DNA from: an uncultured Nitrospira sp.
Lineage (GTDB): Bacteria; Nitrospirota; Nitrospiria; Nitrospirales; Nitrospiraceae
Assembly: GCA_902500995.1 (NCBI GenBank)
Contig: CABVSR010000016.1
Coordinates: 29,631-93,630 of the forward strand
Length of the DNA: 64,000 nt
Direction of reading: 5' to 3'
Shown here: positions 42,207 to 51,651 of the stretch, one piece after another
Layout: every line of letters begins with the position of its first letter
How positions within the stretch are numbered: the stretch's first letter is position 1
The notes under the pieces: model-generated
Told to the model about the DNA's origin: nothing
What the model saw: the letters and a program-made list of their open reading frames with translations, nothing else
The model's database searches: none
Position numbers and translations under genes: made by a program

Positions 42207-43334
42207 CTATCGAACCTGGAGATCAGCCTGGATCAGCATATCACGCCCCACCGGCTCAATGCGCAGGTTCGTGAGCGGGAGGGCATCCCGCAATCGACGC
42301 GGCGACAGGCCTCCGAACAGTCCTTTCGCATCCTGCCCGCCCAGCAGCAGGGGCGCGATAAAATACATCAACCGTTGGGGAAGCCCGGCTCGCAGGGCGG
42401 CCGCATTAAGATCGCTTCCGCCCTCGATCAAGAGGCTCGTGACGCCAAGTTGTCCAAGTCGCGTCCATAATGCCGCCAGATCGACGTGCCCGCCGGCGCC
42501 GGGCAGCACCAGGACATCGATGCCACGGCCTTGCAAAGCGGCGATTTTTTTTGCCGGCGCCGCGCGGGTCGTGGCAATCACGGTATGCGCCTCGTCCTGC
42601 CGTTGCAGCACGGCCGCCCGGAGCGGAATACGTAACCGGCTATCGACCACGACACGAAGCGGCTGCCGCGGAGCCAGTCGAGCGGGATCACCACCCGTCC
42701 TGGCGGTCAGCTGCGGATCGTCGCGCAACACCGTGCCGATGCCGACGAGTACCGCATCGACGTCCGCGCGCAACCGATGGCCTCGCAGGCGCGCCGGCTC
42801 GCCGGTGATCCATTGAGACTCGCCCCCCGCCGTCGCAATTTGCCCATCCAGCGTCATACCGGCTTTGAGAATGGTAAAGGGCCGGCCGGTCTGCACCCAA
42901 TGGATATAGGTCTCGTTGAGTTGTCGCGCTTCAGCTTCGAGGCACCCGACTTCGACCCGTATCCCCGCGCGCTTGAGTTGAGCCATACCCCTGCCCCGCA
43001 CTTGTGGATTCGGATCCACCATCGCCGCGACGACGCGGCGGACTCCGGAGCTGATGACCAGCGGTACACAGGGAGGCGTGCGTTTCTTGAGATGACTGCA
43101 GGGCTCGAGGGTGACGTAGAGGGTGCCGCCTTTGGCTCGCGAACCGGCCTGACTCAAGGCGAGGACTTCGGCATGCGGCCCACCGGCCTTGCGGTGAGAG
43201 CCTTGCCCGACGATGTCGCCGCGGCTCACGATCACCGCGCCGACCATGGGATTGGGACTGGTAAGGCCCCGGCCCTTCGCGGCGAGGCGAAGGGCCAGAG
43301 CCATGACTTCACGATCGCGAGACGATGCGGTCAC
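42207..43334 (-). CDS. ribD: Bifunctional riboflavin deaminase/reductase
   Basis: Converts diaminohydroxyribosylaminopyrimidine phosphate by deamination and then NADPH-dependent reduction in riboflavin synthesis. The N-terminal zinc deaminase has PNPMVGAVIVSRGDIVGQGS, HRKAGGPHAEVLALSQAGSR with the zinc His and catalytic Glu, and TLYVTLEPCSHLKKRTPPCV with both zinc cysteines. The C-terminal reductase starts RPFTILKAGMTLDGQIATAG and has LLIEGGSDLNAAALRAGLPQ. 375 residues, normal length. It overlaps the end of ppdK by 4 bases (ATGA at 43331-43334). ribE is at the end of the same operon; ribA/ribB and ribH are not in the window. Confidence 0.95.
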   Translation of the reverse strand: MTASSRDREVMALALRLAAKGRGLTSPNPMVGAVIVSRGDIVGQGSHRKAGGPHAEVLALSQAGSRAKGGTLYVTLEPCSHLKKRTPPCVPLVISSGVRRVVAAMVDPNPQVRGRGMAQLKRAGIRVEVGCLEAEARQLNETYIHWVQTGRPFTILKAGMTLDGQIATAGGESQWITGEPARLRGHRLRADVDAVLVGIGTVLRDDPQLTARTGGDPARLAPRQPLRVVVDSRLRIPLRAAVLQRQDEAHTVIATTRAAPAKKIAALQGRGIDVLVLPGAGGHVDLAALWTRLGQLGVTSLLIEGGSDLNAAALRAGLPQRLMYFIAPLLLGGQDAKGLFGGLSPRRLRDALPLTNLRIEPVGRDMLIQADLQVR

Positions 43335-46186
43335 CGTGCCGTACGCTTGGAGCGGCGCACCACGCGTTTTGCAGCCGGCCGCTTCTTCACTTGCGCAGGT
43401 GTGACGGGCTTCTTGGCAGATTTGGCGGCAGCCGGCTTCATCGCCTTCGACTTGCTCTTGGCCGGCCTTGGCTTGGCCTTCTCCTTCTCGGCTTCGGCGA
43501 GCGCCGCCTGCGCGGCAGCCAACCGCGCAATCCCGACGCGATAGGGAGAGCAGCTCACATAGTCCAGCCCCAATTGGTGGCAGAACTCCACGGAACTGGG
43601 ATCGCCCCCGTGCTCACCGCAGATCCCGAGCTTGATGTTCGGGCGGGTCTTGCGCCCACCGGTGATCGCCGTCCGCATGAGCGAGCCGACACCGTCGCGA
43701 TCCAACACCGCAAACGGATCGCTTTCCAGAATATTGGCGGTTTTGTAGAAATCGATGAACTTCGCCGCGTCGTCCCGGGAAAACCCGAACGTGGTCTGGG
43801 TCAGATCGTTCGTGCCGAACGAGAAAAATTCTGCTTCTTCCGCAATTCGATCGGCCGTAACCGCAGCGCGCGGCAATTCGATCATGGTGCCGACCAGGTA
43901 CGACAACTTGACGCCGTACCGCTTCATGGTCTCCGCGGCCACTTCCCGGACAAGATCTTTCTGAGCCTTCATCTCTGAAACCATGCCGACCAGCGGAATC
44001 ATAATTTCCGGCACGATCTTGGTGCCTTCCTTCGCCAGTTCACAGGCCGCTTCGATGATGGCGCGCGCCTGCATCCTGGTAATTTCCGGCATCGTAATGC
44101 CGAGACGGCAGCCGCGCAAACCCAGCATGGGATTGAACTCATGCAGCTCTTCCACCCGCGTCAACAAACGCTTCTTCTCCTCCAGCACGGTCTGGGAACC
44201 GCTGGTGAGTTCGAGCTGGGCGATTTCGACCATGAGATCTTCGCGCTTCGGTAGGAACTCGTGCAGCGGCGGATCCAGCAAGCGGATCGTGACGGGGAAC
44301 CCTTTCATCTCGCGGTACAGCCCGATGAAATCCTGCTTCTGCAGGGGCAGGAGCTGGTCCAGATACATTTCCCGCTCTTCGCGTTTCCGAGCGAGAATCA
44401 TTTTCTGCATGATGTGGATGCGATCCTCGGCAAAGAACATATGTTCCGTGCGGCAGAGGCCGATACCTTCGGCGCCGAAGCTCCGCGCGATGCGGGCCTG
44501 ATCCGGCACATCCGCATTCGCCCTGACCTTCAACTTCCGCATCCCGTCGGCCCACTTCAGGACAGACTCGAACAACTGATATTTTTCCGAGGCCGCGGCT
44601 TCCATCTTGCCCTGCAGGACCTGGATGACTTCGGACTCCACAACGGGAATGTCACCGCCGTAGACGTTGCCGGTCGAACCGTTGACGGACAGATACTCGC
44701 CCTCACGGAAGATTTGTGTCCCGATCCGTACCGTTTGATTGTCCACGACTTCGATGGCCTCGCAGCCGGCGACGCACACTTTGCCCATCTGGCGTGCAAC
44801 CACGGCCGCGTGGGAGGTCATGCCGCCGCGGGCGGTGAGGAATCCCAAAGCGGCATTCATGCCGTGAATATCATCCGGGCTGGTTTCCTGCCGCACGAGC
44901 ACGACGCGGTTACCGGCGGCTTGCATCTCCACCGCCCGGTCCGCGGTCAACGCAATTTTTCCGGCGGCGGCGCCGGGACCGGCCGGCAAGCCCTTGCCGA
45001 GCGGCGTGCAGTGCGATTCTTCCTTCGCGTCGAAAATCGGGTAGAGATACTGGGCCAGTTGGTCCGGGCCGATCCGCTGCAGCGCTTCTTTTTTCGAGAT
45101 CAACCCTTCCCTGACCATATCCACCGCAATGCGCACGGCAGCCACACCGGTCCGTTTCCCGACGCGGGTCTGCAACATGTACAACTTGCCTTCCTGAATG
45201 GTGAACTCCAGGTCCAGCATGTCGCGGTAATGCCGCTCCAGTTTTTTGTAGGTCGTTTCCAGATCTTTGTAGGCCTGCGGCATGAACTTTTCGAGCTGGT
45301 TCACGGGCAACGGGGTCCGGATGCCGGCGACGACGTCTTCGCCCTGCGCATTCGTCAGACATTCGCCGAAGAACTGCCGCTGGCCGGTGGCCGGATCGCG
45401 CGTAAAGGCCACGCCGGTGCCGCTGGTCTCACCCATGTTGCCGAAGACCATGGCGACGACGTTCACGGCAGTGCCCCAGGTCTCAGGAATGTTGTACAGA
45501 CGACGATAGGTCACCGCCCGGGCGCCGTACCAGGACGAGAACACGGCGTTGATGGCCATGCGGAGTTGTTCGAGCGGGTCGTCGGGGAAATCGCGTTTCG
45601 TTTCTTCTTTCACCAGTTCTTTGAAGCTGACGACGAGTTCCTTGAGCGCCTTCGCATCGAGGTGCGTATCCTGCGTCACCCCGAGATCGCGCTTTTTATG
45701 TTTGAGAATATCCTCGAAATGTTCGCGATTGATGCCCATCACGATGCTGCCGAACATGCCGATGAAGCGGCGATAACTGTCCTGCGCAAACCGTTCGTTC
45801 TTGGTCTTCATGGCCAGACCGTGCACGGTCTTGGTGGTCAATCCCACGTTCAACACGGTATCCATCATGCCGGGCATCGAGGCGCGGGCTCCCGAACGGA
45901 CGGAGACCAGCAAGGGACTATCGGGATCGCCGAACCCGGCCTTCATCGACCGCTCGATCTTCTTGAGCGCCGCCAGAGCCTCGTCCATCATGCCGGGAGG
46001 ATAGGCCTTACCCCGCTTGTAATATTCGACGCAGGCCTCGGTGGAGATCGTAAACCCGGGGGGCACGGACACGTTGAGATTCGTCATCTCGGCCAGGCCG
46101 GCGCCCTTGCCGCCGAGCAGCTCCTTCATGTTGCCGGTGCCTTCGGCTTTTCCATCTCCAAAATAATAGACGTATTTCTTGGCCAC
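43331..46186 (-). CDS. ppdK: Pyruvate, phosphate dikinase with a Lys/Arg-rich tail
   Basis: Interconverts pyruvate + ATP + Pi and phosphoenolpyruvate + AMP + PPi. It has the N-terminal ATP-grasp domain (LLGGKGAGLAEMTNLNVSVP, LLVSVRSGARASMPGMMDTV), the phosphohistidine domain with TARGGMTSHAAVVARQMGKV (His459) and the PEP-type TIM barrel (LCRTEHMFFAEDRIHIMQKM, LGICGEHGGDPSSVEFCHQL with the catalytic Cys). The family normally ends near CSPYRVGIARLAAAQ. Here about 55 further residues (897-951) are Lys/Arg/Ala/Pro repeats, 21 of them basic, like histone-H1/AlgP-type tails. The ribD start overlaps the stop, so the tail is in register with the operon. The catalytic part looks intact. Confidence 0.95.
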   Translation of the reverse strand: MAKKYVYYFGDGKAEGTGNMKELLGGKGAGLAEMTNLNVSVPPGFTISTEACVEYYKRGKAYPPGMMDEALAALKKIERSMKAGFGDPDSPLLVSVRSGARASMPGMMDTVLNVGLTTKTVHGLAMKTKNERFAQDSYRRFIGMFGSIVMGINREHFEDILKHKKRDLGVTQDTHLDAKALKELVVSFKELVKEETKRDFPDDPLEQLRMAINAVFSSWYGARAVTYRRLYNIPETWGTAVNVVAMVFGNMGETSGTGVAFTRDPATGQRQFFGECLTNAQGEDVVAGIRTPLPVNQLEKFMPQAYKDLETTYKKLERHYRDMLDLEFTIQEGKLYMLQTRVGKRTGVAAVRIAVDMVREGLISKKEALQRIGPDQLAQYLYPIFDAKEESHCTPLGKGLPAGPGAAAGKIALTADRAVEMQAAGNRVVLVRQETSPDDIHGMNAALGFLTARGGMTSHAAVVARQMGKVCVAGCEAIEVVDNQTVRIGTQIFREGEYLSVNGSTGNVYGGDIPVVESEVIQVLQGKMEAAASEKYQLFESVLKWADGMRKLKVRANADVPDQARIARSFGAEGIGLCRTEHMFFAEDRIHIMQKMILARKREEREMYLDQLLPLQKQDFIGLYREMKGFPVTIRLLDPPLHEFLPKREDLMVEIAQLELTSGSQTVLEEKKRLLTRVEELHEFNPMLGLRGCRLGITMPEITRMQARAIIEAACELAKEGTKIVPEIMIPLVGMVSEMKAQKDLVREVAAETMKRYGVKLSYLVGTMIELPRAAVTADRIAEEAEFFSFGTNDLTQTTFGFSRDDAAKFIDFYKTANILESDPFAVLDRDGVGSLMRTAITGGRKTRPNIKLGICGEHGGDPSSVEFCHQLGLDYVSCSPYRVGIARLAAAQAALAEAEKEKAKPRPAKSKSKAMKPAAAKSAKKPVTPAQVKKRPAAKRVVRRSKRTAR

Positions 46187-46211
46187 GCGACGCTCTCCTT
46201 CTGCTATGAGG

Positions 46212-46730
46212 TCAATGAGTCGGAACCGAATGGCGGGCGGCGGCTTCCAGTCGCATACGATAGCGGTTGACGACGTGCCTGGTCACGCGAATGCCACACA
46301 CGATGATCCCCACCACGAACGCGCCGACCGCAAAGAGCCGGTAATCCACGAACGGTCCATAGTCGAAATAGAACGTACCGTCTGCGCCCTGCTTGAGTTG
46401 TGCGTCTTTCTGAAACGTATGGGTTTTTCCGGTTGGATCGGCGAGGTTGAGCCACTCCGAACAGAACTGAACGGGATTGGCCGAGCCCGGAACATGTTGG
46501 TAGGCCAGTCGCAAGCAAATGTCTTGTCTGGAATCATAGATATCCGGTGTCCGCACCAGCCGTTCGAAATTCAGGCCGGTCACCCAGATGCCGAAGAGAA
46601 AGACCGCGTTGCACACCACCATCATCACGACGCTGATGCCGGATGCAAATCGCCGGACCTTGGTCGCCCTTACGTGGGCCGCGGCACTCGCCTCGGGTGA
46701 CTCGGGAAAGCTCTCTGGAGTTGGGTCCAA
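46212..46730 (-). CDS. Two-helix membrane protein, unknown function
   Basis: 172 residues with two transmembrane helices (ISVVMMVVCNAVFLFGIWVT and LFAVGAFVVGIIVCGIRVTR) flanking a periplasmic loop of about 80 residues. The loop has two cysteines (DICLRLAYQHVPGSANPVQF, then CSEWLNLADPTGK) that could form a disulphide. Both termini are likely cytoplasmic. No family recognised. It lies between glyS and ppdK in the same transcription unit. Confidence 0.65.
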   Translation of the reverse strand: MDPTPESFPESPEASAAAHVRATKVRRFASGISVVMMVVCNAVFLFGIWVTGLNFERLVRTPDIYDSRQDICLRLAYQHVPGSANPVQFCSEWLNLADPTGKTHTFQKDAQLKQGADGTFYFDYGPFVDYRLFAVGAFVVGIIVCGIRVTRHVVNRYRMRLEAAARHSVPTH

Positions 46731-46744
46731 ACGCTCACCATCCG

Positions 46745-48946
46745 CTACGTCCCTTGTACCATAATCTGGGAGAAATCAGCGAACGACATGAACAAATCAT
46801 CGACCGTTTTCAACAGCGACAGCCGGTTGCCGCGCACCGCCGGATCGTCGGCATTGACCATCACCGCATTGAAAAAGTCGTCGATCGGACCCTTCATCCT
46901 GACCAGCACATCCAGCGCCTGCCCGTATTCTCCGCTGCGCATCGCCGCCGCGTAGGCCGTATGACTGCTTTGAACGGTCTCATGCAAGGCGGCCTCCGCA
47001 GCCTCCCTGAACAACCCGGATTCCACCGGCTTGCGATCCCACTGCTCCTTGTCGGTCAGCCGGTGGGCCCGTTTAAATCCCACGATGAGCGGGTCGAACT
47101 CCGCCCGCGCCGTAATCTGCTCAAGCGACTGCATCTTGTCGAAGAGATCGGTGAGATCGATGGACTGCCGATCCGCTGATTTCAACACGGCCTCCATCAC
47201 ATCGTCCCGCAATTGGTGCGCGCTCTTGCCGTAAAAACGGACCCGCTCAAAGATAAAGCCGATCACGTCCGGCGCTCCGCCTTTGCTTGGAAGCGGCGCC
47301 GCCATCACATTTTGTTGGGCCAACCCTTCTTGCGCCGCCCGGACGGCCTGCGCGAGATTCAGCCGCAGCCGGCTCTCAATCAGAATACGCACGATCGCCG
47401 TGGCGTGCCGTCTGAGGGCGAAAGGATCTTCCGAGCCGCTGGGAACCAGGCCGACGCGAAAAAATCCGGCGATACTGTCCAACCGATCGGCCAGGGACAG
47501 CACCTTTCCGGCCAATGATTCCGGCGACTCCCCTTCCATCGCGCGCGGCAGATATTGTTCTCGAATCGCCGCGCTGACGGCCGCCGGTTCCCCATCGTGT
47601 TGAGCGTACTCTCCGCCCATGATTCCTTGCAGGGTCGGAAACTCGCCGACGATTCCGGTCAACAAATCCGCCTTGCTGAGTTCCGCCGCGCGCCGGCAGT
47701 CGTGAATTAATTGTTCGTCACCCAGCTGACCGGCCAGATGCGCGGCCATTGCCACGACGCGCTGTGTCTTCTGATGTAGACTGCCGAGTTTTTGGTGGAA
47801 CGTGACGGCGAGTTGTTTGGCCACTCGATCGGCCAGCGAAGTCTTGCGATCTTCGTCGAAGAAAAATTTCGCGTCGGCCAAGCGGGCGGCCAGGACCCGC
47901 TCATTGCCCTCGCGGATCAACTGCATGTTGGCCAATTTCATGTTCGTGACCGCCAGGAAATTCGGCAACAAGGCGCCCTTCGCATCCACGAGGGAGAAAT
48001 ACCCCTGGTGCTCTTTCATGGAGGTCATCAAGATTTCTTTGGGGAGCGCGAGATAATGCGGCTTAAATGAACCCAGGATCGTGTGCGGATGTTCGACCAT
48101 ATAGACCGCCTGCTCCAGCAACTCATCGTCCTGGTGCACATGCCCGCGCGCTGATTTGGCCAGCGAGGCCAATTGGTCCTGGATCATGGCCCGCCGCCGA
48201 TCCTGGTCCACGATCACGCTGTGGCGCTCGATTTCCTTGAGATAGTGTGCGATGGACTTGACGGCAAACCCTTTCGCACTGGTCACCTTGGCGCCGAGCA
48301 CCCGATGCCCCTGGCTCAAATTGCCGGCCTTGATGGTCGCGAACTGAATCGGCAAGATTTTTCCGCCGCAGAGCGCCACGAGCCAACGCACCGGCCTGGC
48401 AAAACGTACGCCGGTCTGGTTCCAGTGCATGGCCTTGGGGAATGACAACTTGGACAGCAATTGCGGCAACGCCTGCATCAGAACCGCTGTCACGGCCTGC
48501 CCCTTCTCCTGTTTTACGGCAAACAGATAGTCGCCTTTGGGCGTCTGCCGAACTTGCAGCGCCTCGACAGGCACGCCCTGCCCGGCAGCGAACCCGATGG
48601 CCGCTCTCGTCGGCTGACCGGACTGGTCAAATGCGACGGCTTTGGACGGCCCCATGGCCTCTTTGACGGCCGAGGCCTGCTGCCTCGCCAGTCCTTCGAC
48701 CAGCAAGACGAGCCGCCGTGGCGTGCCCATCGTCCGGATCGCGCCGTAGGTGAGGCGAGCATCGTTGAGTAAGGTCTCCGCCCCCTCCTGCAGCGCGCGC
48801 AAGGCCGGCGCGACGAACTGATAGGGCAACTCTTCCGTGCCGATTTCCAGCAGCAATTCCGTGGTGGCCGGCATCTTCGTGCGTGGGGGCGATGCAGGCT
48901 TCTTTGCGCGCGGTCCCGTCTTGGTCATGAGTGTCTTGGAAGGCAT
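46745..48946 (-). CDS. glyS: Glycyl-tRNA synthetase beta subunit
   Basis: Beta chain of the bacterial (alpha-beta)2 glycyl-tRNA synthetase, charging tRNA-Gly. 733 residues. Marks: TTELLLEIGTEELPYQFVAP at the N-terminus, RFARPVRWLVALCGGKILPI, GHRVLGAKVTSAKGFAVKSI, the AARADAKFFFDEDRKTSLAD-type segment (LAARLADAKFFFDEDRKTSL), EFPTLQGIMGGEYAQHDGEP and, near the end, DEKQWDRKP-like KEQWDRKPVESGLFREAAEA. The 24 residues before MPATTELLLEIG are basic and probably a lineage extension; an internal ATG is an alternative start. 21 bases after glyQ. Confidence 0.96.
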   Translation of the reverse strand: MPSKTLMTKTGPRAKKPASPPRTKMPATTELLLEIGTEELPYQFVAPALRALQEGAETLLNDARLTYGAIRTMGTPRRLVLLVEGLARQQASAVKEAMGPSKAVAFDQSGQPTRAAIGFAAGQGVPVEALQVRQTPKGDYLFAVKQEKGQAVTAVLMQALPQLLSKLSFPKAMHWNQTGVRFARPVRWLVALCGGKILPIQFATIKAGNLSQGHRVLGAKVTSAKGFAVKSIAHYLKEIERHSVIVDQDRRRAMIQDQLASLAKSARGHVHQDDELLEQAVYMVEHPHTILGSFKPHYLALPKEILMTSMKEHQGYFSLVDAKGALLPNFLAVTNMKLANMQLIREGNERVLAARLADAKFFFDEDRKTSLADRVAKQLAVTFHQKLGSLHQKTQRVVAMAAHLAGQLGDEQLIHDCRRAAELSKADLLTGIVGEFPTLQGIMGGEYAQHDGEPAAVSAAIREQYLPRAMEGESPESLAGKVLSLADRLDSIAGFFRVGLVPSGSEDPFALRRHATAIVRILIESRLRLNLAQAVRAAQEGLAQQNVMAAPLPSKGGAPDVIGFIFERVRFYGKSAHQLRDDVMEAVLKSADRQSIDLTDLFDKMQSLEQITARAEFDPLIVGFKRAHRLTDKEQWDRKPVESGLFREAAEAALHETVQSSHTAYAAAMRSGEYGQALDVLVRMKGPIDDFFNAVMVNADDPAVRGNRLSLLKTVDDLFMSFADFSQIMVQGT

Positions 48947-48967
48947 GGTCGAATAGTGATCCGCGGG

Positions 48968-49888
48968 CTACTTCGTGGTGACCGGTGAGTGGTTGGCGAC
49001 CTGTTTCCCTGCCCGGCCGGGTGGCTTGATCAACGGATGCCCCATGGCTTCCCGGTCGGCCAGATACGATTCGGCGCAGCGACGCGCCAGCGCCCGCACC
49101 CTGGCGATATAGGATGTCCGCTCCGTCACACTGATCGCCCCGCGCGCATCGAGGAGATTAAACATGTGCGACGTTTTGATGCAGTAATCATACGCCGGCA
49201 ACGTCAGCTTCTTCTCCAGCAATCGCTGACATTCCCCTTCAAAGGCCTGGAAGGTGGCCATCAGCATGGGCACCTCGCCCTCTTCGAAGTTGTAGCGCGA
49301 GAATTCGACTTCGCTGCGGTGATGCACGTCGCCGTAAGTCACGCCGTCGGTCCACTGGAGGTCATAGACATTATCGACCTGCTGCAGATACATGGCGATG
49401 CGCTCCGTCCCATACGTAATCTCGCCGGTGATCGGATTGAGCGGAATGCCGCCGATCTCCTGGAAGTACGTAAACTGGGTGATCTCCATGCCGTCGAGGC
49501 GCACTTCCCAGCCTAAGCCCCAGGCGCCGAGCGTGGGCGACTCCCAATCATCCTGCACAAACCGGATATCGTGTTTCTTCGGGTCGATGCCGAGTTGCTT
49601 GAGGCTTTCCAGATAGAGGCCTTGAATATTGTCCGGAGCGGGTTTCAACACCACCTGATACTGATAGTAATGCTGCATACGGTTGGGATTTTCCCCGTAC
49701 CGCCCGTCGGTCGGCCGGCGACAAGCCTGCGGATAGGCCGAGCGCCAGGGCTCCGGGCCGAGGGATCGGAGAAATGTGGCGGGATGAAATGTGCCGGCGC
49801 CCATCTCCAGATCATAGGGTTGATGAACGACACACCCGCGGTCGGCCCAGAAGCGATGCAGGGTCAAAATGAGGTCTTGGAAATTCAC
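48968..49888 (-). CDS. glyQ: Glycyl-tRNA synthetase alpha subunit
   Basis: Catalytic (class II) subunit partnered with glyS downstream. 306 residues beginning [20 protein letters not shown], with [40 protein letters not shown] as motif-1 region, [20 protein letters not shown] and [20 protein letters not shown]. All are diagnostic of GlyQ. It is the first gene of the likely operon that continues to ribE and has a candidate promoter 55-85 bases upstream. Confidence 0.97.
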   Translation of the reverse strand: MNFQDLILTLHRFWADRGCVVHQPYDLEMGAGTFHPATFLRSLGPEPWRSAYPQACRRPTDGRYGENPNRMQHYYQYQVVLKPAPDNIQGLYLESLKQLGIDPKKHDIRFVQDDWESPTLGAWGLGWEVRLDGMEITQFTYFQEIGGIPLNPITGEITYGTERIAMYLQQVDNVYDLQWTDGVTYGDVHHRSEVEFSRYNFEEGEVPMLMATFQAFEGECQRLLEKKLTLPAYDYCIKTSHMFNLLDARGAISVTERTSYIARVRALARRCAESYLADREAMGHPLIKPPGRAGKQVANHSPVTTK

Positions 49889-49943
49889 CGGATGTCCAGA
49901 TCTAGCCGCCGGCTGCTCGTGGTGACGGAGGAAAAATCACGCT

Positions 49944-49973
49944 GAAGCTAGCAAGAACCGTCACAGGGTGTCA
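49944..49973 (-). promoter_or_regulatory. Candidate glyQ promoter
   Basis: Minus strand TTGACA (49973-49968), 18-base spacer, TAGCTT (49949-49944), 55 bases before the glyQ ATG. No T-box or other leader structure was recognised in the short leader. Confidence 0.45.
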
Positions 49974-50105
49974 AGAAACCGAACCTCCATTTTCAATGAG
50001 TTGCGGTCCCGAATTGGCGACCGGAGCGCGCGCATGTTTTCTCTTCTCTCCCGGTCGAATCGCTTGAATCACGGCACGCGCTGGTTTATTCTCCCAAATC
50101 TTGAG

Positions 50106-50129
50106 CAACTCACTAGACAACTCACTGGA
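50106..50129 (+). repeat. 12-bp tandem repeat at the Rrf2 gene start
   Basis: CAACTCACTAGA (50106-50117) is followed directly by CAACTCACTGGA (50118-50129), ending two bases before the ATG. Its position suggests an operator or a slipped duplication affecting translation initiation of the regulator. Confidence 0.5.
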
Positions 50130-50131
50130 CC

Positions 50132-50596
50132 ATGAAGTTTTCCAAAAAGAGTGAATACGGGCTCCGCGCATTGCTCGAGCTCTGCGAGACCTACGGAGGC
50201 CGCGTGCTCCAGCGCCATGAGATCGCCGAGCGGCAGAACATTCCCGTGGAGTTTCTCGAACAAATCCTGCTCGCGCTCAAACGCGCCGGGCTGCTGGCGA
50301 GCCGGCGCGGCATTCGGGGCGGCTACTCGTTGATCAAGTCTCCGGAGGAGATCACGCTGGGTCAGGTCATCCGCATTCTGGACGGACCGCTGGCCCCGAT
50401 CAGCTGCGTCAGCAAAACCGCCTATCAGAAATGCTCTGACTGTCCCTACGCCGCCAAACCCTCCTGCCCGCTCCAGCAGGCCATGGGAGAAGTGCGGGAT
50501 GCCATCGCCAACATTCTCGACCACTACACCTTGAGTCGATTCGCTCATAACAAACTGATGGAAGGATCGTCATGCGCACCATCGGCCATACAATGA
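50132..50596 (+). CDS. Rrf2-family transcriptional regulator
   Basis: 154-residue winged-helix regulator: MKFSKKSEYGLRALLELCET, HEIAERQNIPVEFLEQILLA and LKRAGLLASRRGIRGGYSLI are the Rrf2 wHTH and wing. Four cysteines follow (C92, C101, C104, C112 in SCVSKTAYQKCSDCPYAAKP), a pattern that could bind an Fe-S cluster as in IscR/NsrR, or act in thiol sensing as in CymR-like regulators. The end overlaps the sulfate-binding-protein gene by 25 bases, so it very likely controls and is co-transcribed with the sulfate importer. Which signal it reads (Fe-S status, cysteine or sulfide) cannot be told. Confidence 0.88.
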   Translation: MKFSKKSEYGLRALLELCETYGGRVLQRHEIAERQNIPVEFLEQILLALKRAGLLASRRGIRGGYSLIKSPEEITLGQVIRILDGPLAPISCVSKTAYQKCSDCPYAAKPSCPLQQAMGEVRDAIANILDHYTLSRFAHNKLMEGSSCAPSAIQ

Positions 50597-51636
50597 TCAG
50601 TCTCCTTCTCGCCATCCTGACCTTGGGACTCGTGCCGGCAGTTCCCGCCACGGTCCTGGCCGCGGACACGCGCGACCTGATTTTAGCGGCCTATAGCGTG
50701 CCCAAAGAAGCCTATGAGCGACACATCATTCCCGCCTTCCAACGGTATTGGAAACAAAAAATGGGACAGGATGTCCGCGTGCGCAGCTCCTATGGCGCCT
50801 CCGGTGCCCAGGCCCGCGCCATCATCGGCGGGTTCGATGCGGATGTGGCCGTGCTCTCGTTGGAAGGAGATGTCGATCAAGTCGTGAAGGCCGGCCTGAT
50901 CACGCACGACTGGCGAAAAGCTCCACATGGCGGCATGATTTCCGCCTCGGTCGTGGCACTCGGCGTCCGGAAGGGTAATCCCAAGGGCGTGAAGGGCTGG
51001 GAAGATGCGGCGCGGCCCGGCGTCGAAGTTCTGTATCCCAATCCCAAAACGTCCGGCGGCGCCATGTGGGATGTGATTGCGATTTATGGCGCGGGGCTGA
51101 AACTGGCCGAGCAACGGGCAGGCGGAAAACCAGTGGCGCCGGACGCTGCCACCACACAGGCGGTCGATCTGCTCACGCGCATCCAACGCAATGTGAAGGT
51201 GATGGATAAAAGCGGCCGTGAATCGGTCACGACCTTCGAGCGCGGGGTGGGCGATGTCATCGTGACCTATGAAAATGAATTGTTGCCGCGCGTGAAGAGC
51301 GGACGCCCGTACGAGATCATCGTGCCGGCTGAAACCGTCTGGATCGAAAACCCGGCCGCAGTGGTCGATACCTATGCCGACCGGCACAAGGCCAAGGATC
51401 TGGCCGACGCGTTCGTCGGATTTCTCCATGGACCGGAAGCGCAGGCGGCGTTTTTGGAATTGGGCTTCCGGCCTTTGGATCGCACCGCCCAGGCCCCGGC
51501 CGCCGCAGCCGGACTCCCGCAACCGGCCCGTCTCTTTACGATCGCGGAGCTCGGCGGATGGGATCAGGTCAGCAACAAACTGTTCGGCCCCCAAGGACTG
51601 TGGACGAAGATCGTCGAGGATGTGTCAAAAAAGTAG
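50572..51636 (+). CDS. sbp: Periplasmic sulfate-binding protein
   Basis: Solute receptor of the CysTWA sulfate/thiosulfate ABC importer. 354 residues with signal peptide (MISLLLAILTLGLVPAVPAT, cleavage near VLAADT). Family marks: LILAAYSVPKEAYERHIIPA, VRVRSSYGASGAQARAIIGG, FDADVAVLSLEGDVDQVVKA, EVLYPNPKTSGGAMWDVIAI and VIVTYENELLPRVKSGRPYE. ATG 50572 has GGAAGGA upstream and gives a basic n-region. A later ATG at 50593 would overlap the Rrf2 stop as ATGA but lacks the basic residues. First transport gene of the cluster. Confidence 0.94.
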   Translation: MRTIGHTMISLLLAILTLGLVPAVPATVLAADTRDLILAAYSVPKEAYERHIIPAFQRYWKQKMGQDVRVRSSYGASGAQARAIIGGFDADVAVLSLEGDVDQVVKAGLITHDWRKAPHGGMISASVVALGVRKGNPKGVKGWEDAARPGVEVLYPNPKTSGGAMWDVIAIYGAGLKLAEQRAGGKPVAPDAATTQAVDLLTRIQRNVKVMDKSGRESVTTFERGVGDVIVTYENELLPRVKSGRPYEIIVPAETVWIENPAAVVDTYADRHKAKDLADAFVGFLHGPEAQAAFLELGFRPLDRTAQAPAAAAGLPQPARLFTIAELGGWDQVSNKLFGPQGLWTKIVEDVSKK

Positions 51637-51651
51637 GACGAGGAACCTTCG

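Noticed and set aside
44261..46270. Long open frame opposite ppdK
   Set aside because: It mirrors ppdK on the other strand, has no recognisable motif and arises from GC-rich third positions. ppdK itself has all family motifs.
38052..49888. FMN riboswitch upstream of ribD or ribE
   Set aside because: Both genes sit inside an operon with almost no upstream space, and no RFN-like conserved blocks were seen.
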